DNA of 25,900 nucleotides from a virus. Of the stretch, positions 11,550 to 17,828 are shown piece by piece; the first letter of the stretch is position 1, and the number at the start of each line of letters is the position of its first letter. The position numbers and the translations under genes are program-made. Below the pieces are notes generated by a model. It was not told the DNA's origin. It did no database searches and was given only the letters and a program-made list of their open reading frames with translations. Where the stretch lies: the IMG/VR virus record IMGVR_UViG_3300021961_000564, positions 1 to 25,900 of that record. One strand, given 5' to 3'.

Positions 11550-11558
11550 GTGGAGGGT
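11523..11558 (-). terminator. Terminator of the Ig-like lipoprotein gene
   Basis: Eleven-base stem ACCCTCCACTT (11529-11539) with AAGTGGAGGGT (11548-11558), loop of eight. On the minus strand it is followed by TTTATATTT. It ends the Big2 lipoprotein transcript 25 bases after its stop codon. Confidence 0.85.
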
Positions 11559-11582
11559 TCCATATTCTAGAATTCCACTTTA

Positions 11583-12707
11583 TTACGGAACAATTACTAC
11601 CTTTGCATTATCATATACAACACCGATTCCAGCAGTTACAAGCGTTGTGCCTGGTGTTACACCCAATACAAGACCTGTGTTTGACACTACTGCAACTGCA
11701 CTGTTAGCAGAACTCCATGTGAACGAACGACCATGTAAAGCTGCTGTGGATAACGGCACACTATCTACATCAAATGCGGTTGCCGTGTATTGCCGTGTAG
11801 CTCCCACCTTGAGGTCTGAGCTGTCAGGAGTCACAGTGATGAAGTCAATATCCACTTCCGTAACATTGACTACTAACACACCCACCTTGTTTTCCACAAC
11901 ACAACTGATGATGGTGGTGCCATAATTAAGTCCTGTGATGACACCTGTTGGGGAAATCGTAGCGATGGTTTCATCACTACTATGCCAACCTAGTGTGCGA
12001 TTCGCCTGGTTCAATACTGCGCCTGTGCTATTGAATAGCTCAGCCATAACTGTTACAGTACGACCTACTTTAGCCGCCTTAGGCAAGCTAAGTGCAACCC
12101 GTGCAACAGGGGTCATGGTCACAGTAACATTCAATGTTCCTGATTTTCCACCTGATGTTGCCGTGATGGTTGTGGTTCCTGCCGCGACTGCGGTAATCAA
12201 TCCTGTTGAGGATACCGTTGCAACCGCAGGTGCACTGGATGTCCATGTAACAGCAAAACCAGATAGTGTGTTATTTAACCCATCTTTCGGTAATGCGGTT
12301 GCTTGTATCGTTTGACCAACATAGAATATTGCAGGTAATGTTGCAGTCAATGCAACTGATGATACTGTTGGGTCTACTACGAAAATTGTTGCAGTCGCTG
12401 ACTTTCCTTCAAATGATGCAACAATACTTGCTTGTCCACGACCTACGGCAGTTACAACACCTGTTTGTGACACAGTTGCTATTGAGGTATTGTTCGATGC
12501 CCAAGTAATAGTTTTACCTGTCATCACTGAATCCCGTTGATCTTTTACTGTTGCCGTGATATTCACTGTACGGCCAATTTCTAGTTGTGCTGCGGTAACA
12601 TTTAAGGAAACAGTTGTTGCCTTTGCTGGTTCAGGTGCCGTAATTGTCTCCGAAGTACAGGCACTAATACCAACAATCATTAATGCTGCTAGTAATACTT
12701 TCTTCAT
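11583..12707 (-). CDS. Lipoprotein with four BIG2-type Ig-like domains
   Basis: 374 residues. The signal peptide MKKVLLAALMIVGISAC ends in a lipobox (GISAC, C17), so the mature protein should be lipid-anchored. Four bacterial Ig-like group 2 repeats follow at about 32-110, 115-197, 201-281 and 285-373. Each carries the T-W-x-S-S/N-x-x-x-x-A-x-V-S-x-x-G-x-V/I-T-G/A-V core. BIG2 domains mediate adhesion and are found on phage virions and bacterial surfaces. A lipobox implies a host-envelope location in infected cells rather than a virion part. AGGAG precedes the ATG. The gene looks clearly richer in G+C than its neighbours, suggesting recent acquisition, probably from a bacterium. A fused terminator-promoter follows. 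Confidence 0.85.
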   Translation of the reverse strand: MKKVLLAALMIVGISACTSETITAPEPAKATTVSLNVTAAQLEIGRTVNITATVKDQRDSVMTGKTITWASNNTSIATVSQTGVVTAVGRGQASIVASFEGKSATATIFVVDPTVSSVALTATLPAIFYVGQTIQATALPKDGLNNTLSGFAVTWTSSAPAVATVSSTGLITAVAAGTTTITATSGGKSGTLNVTVTMTPVARVALSLPKAAKVGRTVTVMAELFNSTGAVLNQANRTLGWHSSDETIATISPTGVITGLNYGTTIISCVVENKVGVLVVNVTEVDIDFITVTPDSSDLKVGATRQYTATAFDVDSVPLSTAALHGRSFTWSSANSAVAVVSNTGLVLGVTPGTTLVTAGIGVVYDNAKVVIVP

Positions 12708-12741
12708 ACTAAAAAACTCCTGTAAAATTATTTATAAAACC

Positions 12742-12762
12742 GTAAAAATATTGTATTTTTAC
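12742..12762 (-). terminator. A+T-rich hairpin at the end of the oxidoreductase gene
   Basis: GTAAAAATA (12742-12750) pairs perfectly with TATTTTTAC (12754-12762) around TTG. On the minus strand TTTTTACGGTTTTAT follows the loop. It begins two bases after the flavodoxin-fold gene's stop; weak in G+C, so termination is plausible but unproven. Confidence 0.4.
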
Positions 12763-12763
12763 T

Positions 12764-13342
12764 TTAGTTTTTAGTTAAACATGTTATATCTTTACGAATA
12801 TCGCGTTTAACCTTGTCAAGATAAATAGTGCGTTCTTTATCATTAACAAACGGTACACTCCAAAATTGACGAGTGTTTGTTTTAAACCAACCAAATACAA
12901 AGGAATATACTCCAAGCACTAATCGTAGTTTTACTGCATTAAAATACAATAAATAAACAGGTAGTGCGGGTGCACCATGTGTTAAATAAGTTCGAACTTT
13001 TTTATTTGACAACAGTGGTTTAGGATATCCATATTTAGGAATCAAGGGCATAAACTTATACGCAAATCCAGGCGTAAATACCACATCAAAAAATTCTTCC
13101 ATCAGTGGGGTACACCGAAACCACCAGACTGGTGAAATGAAATAGATACGATCTGCCCATGTCACCAATTCTTGATAATGTTTAATAACTTCTTTCTTTT
13201 TAATTGAAAGATCGTCCTTATACAAATCAATAATTTGTACTTCTTCATTGGAACCTTCAAGTTCTGCTTTAATAGTTTTAAATATACCATTATAACAAAA
13301 ACTTTTTTTATCGGGGTGTCCTATAACAATTAAATTCTTCAT
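12764..13342 (-). CDS. Flavodoxin-fold NAD(P)H oxidoreductase (quinone reductase-like)
   Basis: 192 residues, the usual length for the NQO/KefF/MdaB family that reduces quinones or other acceptors with FMN or FAD and NAD(P)H. The first strand and phosphate loop are LIVIGHPDKKSFCYN (4-18). WADRIYFISPVWWFRCTPLM (62-81) is the conserved flavin-binding strand with P-x-W-W, followed by FFDVVFTPGFAYKF (84-97), the G-F-A-Y motif. No Shine-Dalgarno is visible; the start lies 18 bases after tRNA-Met. It may support redox metabolism during infection or relieve oxidative stress (inference). Phage copies are uncommon to my knowledge. Confidence 0.85.
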   Translation of the reverse strand: MKNLIVIGHPDKKSFCYNGIFKTIKAELEGSNEEVQIIDLYKDDLSIKKKEVIKHYQELVTWADRIYFISPVWWFRCTPLMEEFFDVVFTPGFAYKFMPLIPKYGYPKPLLSNKKVRTYLTHGAPALPVYLLYFNAVKLRLVLGVYSFVFGWFKTNTRQFWSVPFVNDKERTIYLDKVKRDIRKDITCLTKN

Positions 13343-13360
13343 AAATTATAATTAAAGTTA

Positions 13361-13434
13361 TAGCACGAACTGGATTCGAACCAGTGTAAGACGCCTTATG
13401 AGAGCGTTGCCTAAACCACTCAGACCATCGTGCT
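13361..13434 (-). tRNA. tRNA-Met(CAU), elongator-like
   Basis: 74 bases: acceptor AGCACGA/TCGTGCT fully paired, D arm GGTCTGAGTGGTTTAGGC, anticodon stem ACGCT/GGCGT with loop CTCATAA, T stem ACTGG/CCAGT. The paired 1-72 position argues against an initiator; Ile2 is not excluded. Confidence 0.88.
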
Positions 13435-13437
13435 AAA

Positions 13438-13513
13438 AGTAGTATCACCGGTTTTGTCCGACTCCTTCGGAATAGGCATTACCAATTTACCTACTAGTTT
13501 TCGTGATACTACT
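13438..13513 (-). ncRNA. Candidate tRNA-sized structured RNA
   Basis: An eleven-base perfect stem, AGTAGTATCAC (13438-13448) with GTGATACTACT (13503-13513), fills the gap between tRNA-Met and tRNA-Asn. On the minus strand it encloses TAGG/CCTA and TCCGA-AGGAG-TCGGA, a hairpin whose loop is a Shine-Dalgarno sequence. At 76 bases it is tRNA-sized but has no T arm or anticodon arm. Confidence 0.45.
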
Positions 13514-13515
13514 AG

Positions 13516-13588
13516 CTCCCGAGGTAGGGATCGAACCTACGACATTTTGATTAACAGTCAAACGCTACTACCACTGAGCTACTCGGGA
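13516..13588 (-). tRNA. tRNA-Asn(GUU)
   Basis: 73 bases: acceptor TCCCGAG/CTCGGGA, anticodon stem TTTGA/TCAAA with loop CTGTTAA, T stem GTAGG/CCTAC with loop TTCGATC. Confidence 0.93.
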
Positions 13589-13595
13589 ATACATA

Positions 13596-13703
13596 CTACA
13601 CAACATTTCCATTTTTATCAAAACTAATAAATTTTCCTTCTTTTACTAACTTTTCGAATACAGACTCCACTGTGTCATCTAAAAAGTTATCTTCATCACT
13701 CAT
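13596..13703 (-). CDS. Small acidic protein (35 residues)
   Basis: ATG at 13703 overlaps the stop of the preceding small membrane-protein frame (ATGAGTGA) and has GGA eight bases upstream. The product starts MSDEDNFLDDTVESVFEKLV and ends KFISFDKNGNVV, an acidic helix then a beta-hairpin-like tail. It lies just before tRNA-Asn. No family known; support is coupling and normal codon use. Confidence 0.55.
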   Translation of the reverse strand: MSDEDNFLDDTVESVFEKLVKEGKFISFDKNGNVV

Positions 13704-13800
13704 CTTCTTTTTCCAAAAAGTTTGCAATATACAAAGTCCCACCCACCGCGGTGATGAATATCACACTGAAAAATAAAAGCGCGCTGACCATTAATCCCAT
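13696..13800 (-). CDS. Very short single-pass membrane protein
   Basis: 34 residues from the ATG at 13800, or 31 from the ATG at 13791. The sequence is one membrane helix (MVSALLFFSVIFITAVGGTL) followed by a short charged tail FLEKEDE. The upper start lies within the last codons of the 137-residue gene, so translation is probably coupled. Size and topology fit holin-like or regulatory micro-membrane proteins. No SD of note. Confidence 0.5.
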   Translation of the reverse strand: MGLMVSALLFFSVIFITAVGGTLYIANFLEKEDE

Positions 13801-14204
13801 AACCCACGATAATATTTACCAAACAATTCGAATCCGTTTTGAATTCGCATATAACGCATTGTGACTTCAGGAGAAGTTAAATCTTCACATTGATCAATCC
13901 AATGTGTCAACTTGCTTTCAAATGCGAAAATCATTTCATCCATGACATAATCCCACCGCTTGAAATAATTATCATCGGTTTCATAGGCCATCGTGGGAAC
14001 TTCTGTTCTTCTGAGATGTTGTGGTACATCTTCATCATCAACATCCGGCGCGCCGTGCTTTGTTTCCTTTAACTGTTTCAACATCGGAACAATGATATGT
14101 GCGAGGGTAATATCCATACTCCACGTATCATATGCATCAATACGAACGGAAATTTTCTGTTCTTTCTTTGAAGTTTTTGGATAGGGACCAATATACACTT
14201 TCAT
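13791..14204 (-). CDS. Conserved large-phage protein of unknown function
   Basis: 137 residues from the ATG four bases after the upstream stop, with AGGTGG nine bases upstream. The sequence begins MKVYIGPYPK and carries IDAYDTWSMDITLAHIIVPM (22-41), then KHGAPDVDDEDVP and a long helix DNYFKRWDYVMDEMIFAFES, ending NGFELFGKYYRGLWD. I recognise this pattern (W-S-M-D-x-T-L, DDEDVP, D-E-M-I-x-A-F-E, LFGKYYxxLWD) from hypothetical proteins of many large myoviruses. No catalytic role is known to me. It is the third gene of the thioesterase/PQ-loop operon. Confidence 0.85.
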   Translation of the reverse strand: MKVYIGPYPKTSKKEQKISVRIDAYDTWSMDITLAHIIVPMLKQLKETKHGAPDVDDEDVPQHLRRTEVPTMAYETDDNYFKRWDYVMDEMIFAFESKLTHWIDQCEDLTSPEVTMRYMRIQNGFELFGKYYRGLWD

Positions 14205-14205
14205 T

Positions 14206-14499
14206 TTAAAATTCCACCTTAATAAAATGTTCACGAGTTAGATGCATTTTTTTACGGTACCACACCCGAATCTTATATGCCAACATGACAACCACAACAA
14301 TGAAATTGAAAATGTAATTCATCATCAAGGGAACATTCCATAACATCACTGCATAGGTTGTCATGAACACTTCACCTACAAACCACAAGAATAACATAGG
14401 CCACCCGATATGACAACGCTTATCTTTTATAGTGCGTATCAATTCAGGGACGGCATTAATTGTTAAAAAAATACTACCAATGTATCCAATAAGTTCCAT
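14206..14499 (-). CDS. PQ-loop/SemiSWEET-like small membrane protein
   Basis: 97 residues with three predicted membrane helices (about 2-20, 33-52, 56-78) and a basic tail. The first helix, GYIGSIFLTINAVPELIRTI (5-24), has the G-x-x-G...P-x-x-x-R pattern of PQ-loop half-transporters, which dimerise to move small sugars or amino acids. The usual P-Q is P-E here, so transport activity is uncertain. It overlaps neither neighbour by more than three bases and sits between the thioesterase and the conserved large-phage gene. Confidence 0.7.
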   Translation of the reverse strand: MELIGYIGSIFLTINAVPELIRTIKDKRCHIGWPMLFLWFVGEVFMTTYAVMLWNVPLMMNYIFNFIVVVVMLAYKIRVWYRKKMHLTREHFIKVEF

Positions 14500-14500
14500 A

Positions 14501-14860
14501 TTACTTACTCAATGAATGAGGTATTGGTATACCAGCATCATCGACACACACAAATACCATTTCATCAATATCAACAATAGTTTTTTGTGTAGTAAGATCT
14601 CGTACTTGTACTTCTAGTGTAATAGAAGTTTTTCCTACCTTTTTTAATCCAACACCAATTTCAACAACATCACCTTGAAATGCAGGTGCAACAAAGTTAA
14701 TTGCTGAAATACTTTTGGTAACGACTCGTTTGTGTCTTGTTTCTATTGCCGCGTAGATAGATGCTTCTTCGTCTACCCATTCCAAACACCGACCACCAAA
14801 CAATGTACCATTGACATTCAAATCACCTGGTTGTACTAACTTTCTTGTAAGAAATCTCAT
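14501..14860 (-). CDS. Hotdog-fold acyl-CoA thioesterase (YciA/BFIT-like)
   Basis: 119 residues. LVQPGDLNVNGTLFGGRCLE (8-27) and WVDEEASIYAA (28-38) match the YciA/acyl-CoA hydrolase signature, with N-x-x-G-x-x-F-G-G and the catalytic Asp (D30) after W-V/M-D. V-V-T-K-S and F-V-A-P-A-F-Q-G-D (57-65) complete the hotdog. Predicted reaction: hydrolysis of acyl-CoA thioesters to free acid and CoA in the cytosol. No Shine-Dalgarno is seen; the ATG lies 21 bases after tRNA-Arg(UCG). A phage could use it to remodel lipid or CoA pools (inference). Start of a three-gene operon. Confidence 0.85.
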   Translation of the reverse strand: MRFLTRKLVQPGDLNVNGTLFGGRCLEWVDEEASIYAAIETRHKRVVTKSISAINFVAPAFQGDVVEIGVGLKKVGKTSITLEVQVRDLTTQKTIVDIDEMVFVCVDDAGIPIPHSLSK

Positions 14861-14881
14861 AATAGTAAATTTATATTGTTA

Positions 14882-14953
14882 TGCCCCAAGCAGGATTTGA
14901 ACCCACGCTGTTTGTTCCGAAGACAAAAGTGCTATCCACTACACTATTGAGGC
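14882..14953 (-). tRNA. tRNA-Arg(UCG)
   Basis: 72 bases: acceptor GCCTCAA/TTGGGGC, anticodon stem TTTGT/ACAAA with loop CTTCGGA, T loop TTCAAAT. The T stem has one mismatch. Reads CGA/CGG. Its first ten bases overlap the stop of the HNH gene. Confidence 0.87.
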
Positions 14954-15399
14954 TGTAGTAAGTTATACATTGACCAATTACCTCGTTCTGCCGTTTTTAT
15001 TCTGTGGCAATTGGCGCATCTAACTTCGCATTTTTCAATTTCTTCAAGTATTGTTTGTTTGGTATATTGTTTGCCAACCATAACAGATATGGCTTCAAGT
15101 TTTTTACCTTTAATATGATCAAATTCTAAAACTAGTGGGTTTGATTCCCCGCAATCAATACAAGGATGCGACTTAAAATATTCTATAAAAAATAGATACA
15201 TTTCTTTTTTATAAACACTTCTTCTAACTTTAGCTTTATTTATATATTTTGTTTTATTTTTAATATAATGTGTATCGCTATAAATTTTATGGCAAGATTT
15301 ACAACTATTTTGATATGTTATTTCTCCATTTTTCTTTATTCTTTTTTTAGAATATTCTTCAATGGATTTATCTATTTTACATACAGAACATGTTCTCAT
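14944..15399 (-). CDS. HNH endonuclease inserted beside tRNA-Arg
   Basis: 151 residues. An N-terminal zinc finger-like pair (C4-x2-C7, C33-x2-C36) with a basic linker precedes the HNH core: C80-x2-C83, LEFDHI (91-96, D94 and H95) and C128-x2-C131-H132 followed by R-I-K-T. GGAG lies five bases before the ATG. It cuts DNA with a metal ion; such free-standing genes are typically selfish homing elements. Its stop lies inside tRNA-Arg(UCG), and the 5' piece of a second tRNA sits just upstream (15443-15484), so it interrupts a tRNA pair or a former tandem duplication. Confidence 0.87.
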   Translation of the reverse strand: MRTCSVCKIDKSIEEYSKKRIKKNGEITYQNSCKSCHKIYSDTHYIKNKTKYINKAKVRRSVYKKEMYLFFIEYFKSHPCIDCGESNPLVLEFDHIKGKKLEAISVMVGKQYTKQTILEEIEKCEVRCANCHRIKTAERGNWSMYNLLQPQ

Positions 15400-15442
15400 A
15401 TATTCTCCAAATGATGATTATATATAAGTATCATGTATGGAT

Positions 15443-15484
15443 TTGAAAACTATATTAATTTCGAATCCAATTGAGCTATTGAGG
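15443..15484 (-). pseudogene. tRNA remnant (5' half)
   Basis: GCCTCAATAGCTCAATTGGATTCGAA repeats the acceptor 5' strand and D arm of a tRNA, with the first ten bases GCCTCAATAG identical to tRNA-Arg(UCG). It then breaks down into TATAGTTTTCAAATCCATAC, which keeps a T-arm-like stretch but no anticodon arm or 3' acceptor. It flanks the HNH gene on the other side from the intact tRNA. Confidence 0.6.
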
Positions 15485-15488
15485 CGAA

Positions 15489-15674
15489 TTACTTTTTATC
15501 TGTTACTTGTAACGGAACACCGATTGCAGATAACCATGTATTGAGATGCGTTTTTACTGTTTCTATGTCTCTATTTTCCCAATTCATAGTTAAAGTTAAA
15601 ACCTCTTCGTTAGATTGAGAATCACGTGCGTAATATGACACATTCCACGATTCATTTATTTTTTGTTTTGCCAT
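15489..15674 (-). CDS. Small phage protein of unknown function
   Basis: 61 residues, with GGAG eleven and AGG five bases upstream of the ATG. Contains LTLTMNWENRDIETVKTHLN (26-45) and a hydrophobic WLSAIGVPLQV end: a predicted beta-beta-alpha fold. I recall similar short proteins from T4-like phages without a known role. It lies between tRNA-Leu(UAG) and the tRNA remnant, and shows no catalytic or metal motif. Confidence 0.75.
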   Translation of the reverse strand: MAKQKINESWNVSYYARDSQSNEEVLTLTMNWENRDIETVKTHLNTWLSAIGVPLQVTDKK

Positions 15675-15701
15675 AACCTATCTCCAATTGATTGCCGACT
15701 A

Positions 15702-15782
15702 TGCACTCGGAGGGACTTGAACCCCCACGCTTTTGGGCGAACGCTCCTAAGGCGTTTGTGTCTGCCATTCCACCACGAGTGC
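15702..15782 (-). tRNA. tRNA-Leu(UAG)
   Basis: 81-base class II tRNA: acceptor GCACTCG/CGAGTGC, anticodon stem ACGCC/GGCGT-type with loop CTTAGGA, variable arm CGCCCAAAAGCG, T loop TTCAAGT. First tRNA of the array after the protein block. Confidence 0.92.
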
Positions 15783-15792
15783 GTCCTACAAA

Positions 15793-16416
15793 TCAAAACT
15801 TTGTCTGATCTCGTTCAGCCGAACAAGCCATATGGTCTGCCCAATGAATAATATACGGAAGATTTGTTTTCATCGGGTATACACCATGATTTTTCAAATA
15901 TGCTTTATTACCATCATCATACATTCCATCGGACAACTTAATTGCAATCCATTCCTTTTCGGTGACTGGAATTTCAAATTTCTGTAAAAGGTACAGAGCA
16001 CGATCAGTTACCGTCATATACTGAATGTTCTCGTTGTACTTATACATTTCTCCACGCTTCCGATGCCAGTCACTATCTTGGTCAAGATAGTATGCACCCT
16101 GCTCATTACCAAGTTTACCCAAATCATGATGAAGTGCCGCAAAAATCATTTCTTGTTTTGTGAAGTCAATCTCACCACCAATTGCTTTATATGCAGTAGC
16201 CACCTTCATTGAAGCTTCCGCAACATGTACCACATGGTCGAGGTACCCACCAGGAAAGGCATTATGATAATGTACCTTACCAGATGCGGGTGCGGTAATC
16301 AACTGTTCTCCAAATGTTTCATACATCTCATTTAACTTATCTAGACGAGGATCTTCGGCAAGAAATGCATTGAACTTTTCCAAGTTCTTTTTTGCTTTTT
16401 CTTCGTAATCGAGCAT
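15793..16416 (-). CDS. HD-domain metal-dependent phosphohydrolase
   Basis: 207 residues. HYHNAFPGGYLDHVVHVAEA (49-68) provides the first His ligands, AALHHDLGKL (93-102) is the HD doublet (H97, D98) with a conserved Lys, and IIHWADHMACSAERDQ (188-203) supplies the last Asp. The G-x-L-x-H-x-x-x-V and HHDLGK motifs place it with HD hydrolases acting on nucleotides or RNA ends; the closest overall type I recall is the T4-like phage HD protein and YhaM-like exonucleases. GAGG lies five bases before the ATG. Substrate unknown. It ends the block that begins at the zinc-ribbon proteins. Confidence 0.85.
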   Translation of the reverse strand: MLDYEEKAKKNLEKFNAFLAEDPRLDKLNEMYETFGEQLITAPASGKVHYHNAFPGGYLDHVVHVAEASMKVATAYKAIGGEIDFTKQEMIFAALHHDLGKLGNEQGAYYLDQDSDWHRKRGEMYKYNENIQYMTVTDRALYLLQKFEIPVTEKEWIAIKLSDGMYDDGNKAYLKNHGVYPMKTNLPYIIHWADHMACSAERDQTKF

Positions 16417-16426
16417 CGTAACCTCT

Positions 16427-17125
16427 TTAATAATTTAATTGTTTGAAATCTTCTTCATAATACGCATGTAGTAATTTTTGTATCTCGGTATTATTGAAGT
16501 CTACATTTTGTAGAACATAGTCAAAACTTCTTGGTCTGAGAGAGGTATCTACTTTACATCCTAATCTATTTTCTATAAACTGTGTACATGTAGACAATTC
16601 CTCATATCTAAAAATATAATCACGAACTTCCATTTTGTCAAGATACAGATATTGAGGTAATATAAAAGACCACATAACACAATTTTCTGGATCCATTATT
16701 ATCTTATTATTTATAAAGTTTTTTTGTAAACTTTTTACTAACTCCAACCACAAAAGATCCGATCCATTATAATATGTTTTATAATGAAAATTATCTATTG
16801 ATTTTGATAAATCTACTATTTCTTTTAAAAATTTTATAACTTGATTTGTGTTGGGTGGATTTTCAGGAAAAGTAATACACATTTTACACGAGCAATGATT
16901 AAATACATGATTTAATCCAGAAATAAAACGGGTTATAGGATTACGAACAACAGTAAACCCCGTATATTTTCCGTGCATTTCTACATTTTCTGTGTATGTG
17001 TAGTGATCTTGTCGTTCTTCTGGATTTTCGTGATTGAATAACGCATTACCAATTAATGTTGATGCGGTTTTTGGTATGTTGATCCATAACCACTTTGAGT
17101 TATCTACTTTTGATTCAACCAGCAT
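16427..17125 (-). CDS. Sulfotransferase-family protein, paralogue C
   Basis: 232 residues. WINIPKTASTLIGNALF (14-30) is the 5'-phosphosulfate loop of the Sulfotransfer_2/galactosyl-sulfotransferase type (P-K-x-A-S/T-T). VVRNPITRFISGLNH (59-73) is the 3'-phosphate-binding motif with R61 and S69. NHCSCKMC (76-83) adds a CxCxxC cluster also present in its neighbour, so it may bind zinc. Predicted: sulfate transfer from PAPS to a glycan hydroxyl. There is no signal peptide or membrane anchor, unlike animal Golgi enzymes. It starts one base after the stop of paralogue D, so the two are translated together. Confidence 0.8.
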   Translation of the reverse strand: MLVESKVDNSKWLWINIPKTASTLIGNALFNHENPEERQDHYTYTENVEMHGKYTGFTVVRNPITRFISGLNHVFNHCSCKMCITFPENPPNTNQVIKFLKEIVDLSKSIDNFHYKTYYNGSDLLWLELVKSLQKNFINNKIIMDPENCVMWSFILPQYLYLDKMEVRDYIFRYEELSTCTQFIENRLGCKVDTSLRPRSFDYVLQNVDFNNTEIQKLLHAYYEEDFKQLNY

Positions 17126-17126
17126 A

Positions 17127-17828
17127 TCACAATGAGTAATCGTAATTTATAAAGTCATCTTTGTGTAATTCGTAAATCATATGTCTTAGTGTAGAATTAT
17201 TAAAATCCACATTGACCAATTTATTATCATAGTTTCGATATCTTTCTACAGGTATTTGATACCCCAACTCATATGTTACAAACTTAAAAAATACATCTAA
17301 GTTTTCATATCGAAAAATTCTACCTCGTTGTAAACCATTCAATATATAATTCTGTGGGATGATGAGCGGCCAACGAACACAATTAATATTCACATCTCCG
17401 ATACGAATATTGCGATTAAAATGTTTCTGTATACTTCGTATTACTTCCAAATATAATTTATTTGTAGAATTTTTATATACAGTATCAAAAAAATTATTTT
17501 GTTTATTTTTTAATTTTAACATATCACCCAAGAAAGCAATAACTTCTTCTGTTTTGGGTGGCACAGTTAAATCAAAATTACATCGTTTACATTCACATAC
17601 ACTAAAAATGTGATTTAATCCAGACATAAATCTGTCTATAGGATGTCGTACCATAGTAAAAACATCATACTTATCTTGATATCTGTTGATTAGTTCACGA
17701 TATGTATAATGTTCTTGTGAATTGTAAGGTTTGTCCGGAAATATGGCTTTCATAGTACTAGTTGTGGCTGTTTTTGGAACATTAACCCACAACCAGACTT
17801 TTCCATTTAATTTAGATTTTACTAACAT
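17127..17828 (-). CDS. Sulfotransferase-family protein, paralogue D
   Basis: 233 residues, clearly paralogous to the downstream gene: WLWVNVPKTATTSTMKAIF (12-30), TMVRHPIDRFMSGLNHIF (58-75) with R61 and S69, and VCECKRC (77-83). H40-Y-T-Y is shared with the other copy. The start codon overlaps the HNH stop (ATGTTAG), with no SD of its own. Its role should match paralogue C; two diverged copies suggest two acceptor sites or a heteromer (inference). Confidence 0.8.
   Translation of the reverse strand: MLVKSKLNGKVWLWVNVPKTATTSTMKAIFPDKPYNSQEHYTYRELINRYQDKYDVFTMVRHPIDRFMSGLNHIFSVCECKRCNFDLTVPPKTEEVIAFLGDMLKLKNKQNNFFDTVYKNSTNKLYLEVIRSIQKHFNRNIRIGDVNINCVRWPLIIPQNYILNGLQRGRIFRYENLDVFFKFVTYELGYQIPVERYRNYDNKLVNVDFNNSTLRHMIYELHKDDFINYDYSL

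Noticed and set aside
13744-13753. CACCGCGGTG palindrome shared with the hairpin at 2861
   Set aside because: The second copy is inside coding sequence; a 10-base palindrome seen twice is weak evidence for a site.
15793-16416. HD-domain protein as DatZ (dATP phosphohydrolase of Z-genome phages)
   Set aside because: It is longer than DatZ as I remember it (about 175 residues) and its motifs look more like the general T4-like HD hydrolase; without PurZ confirmed there is no basis for the name.
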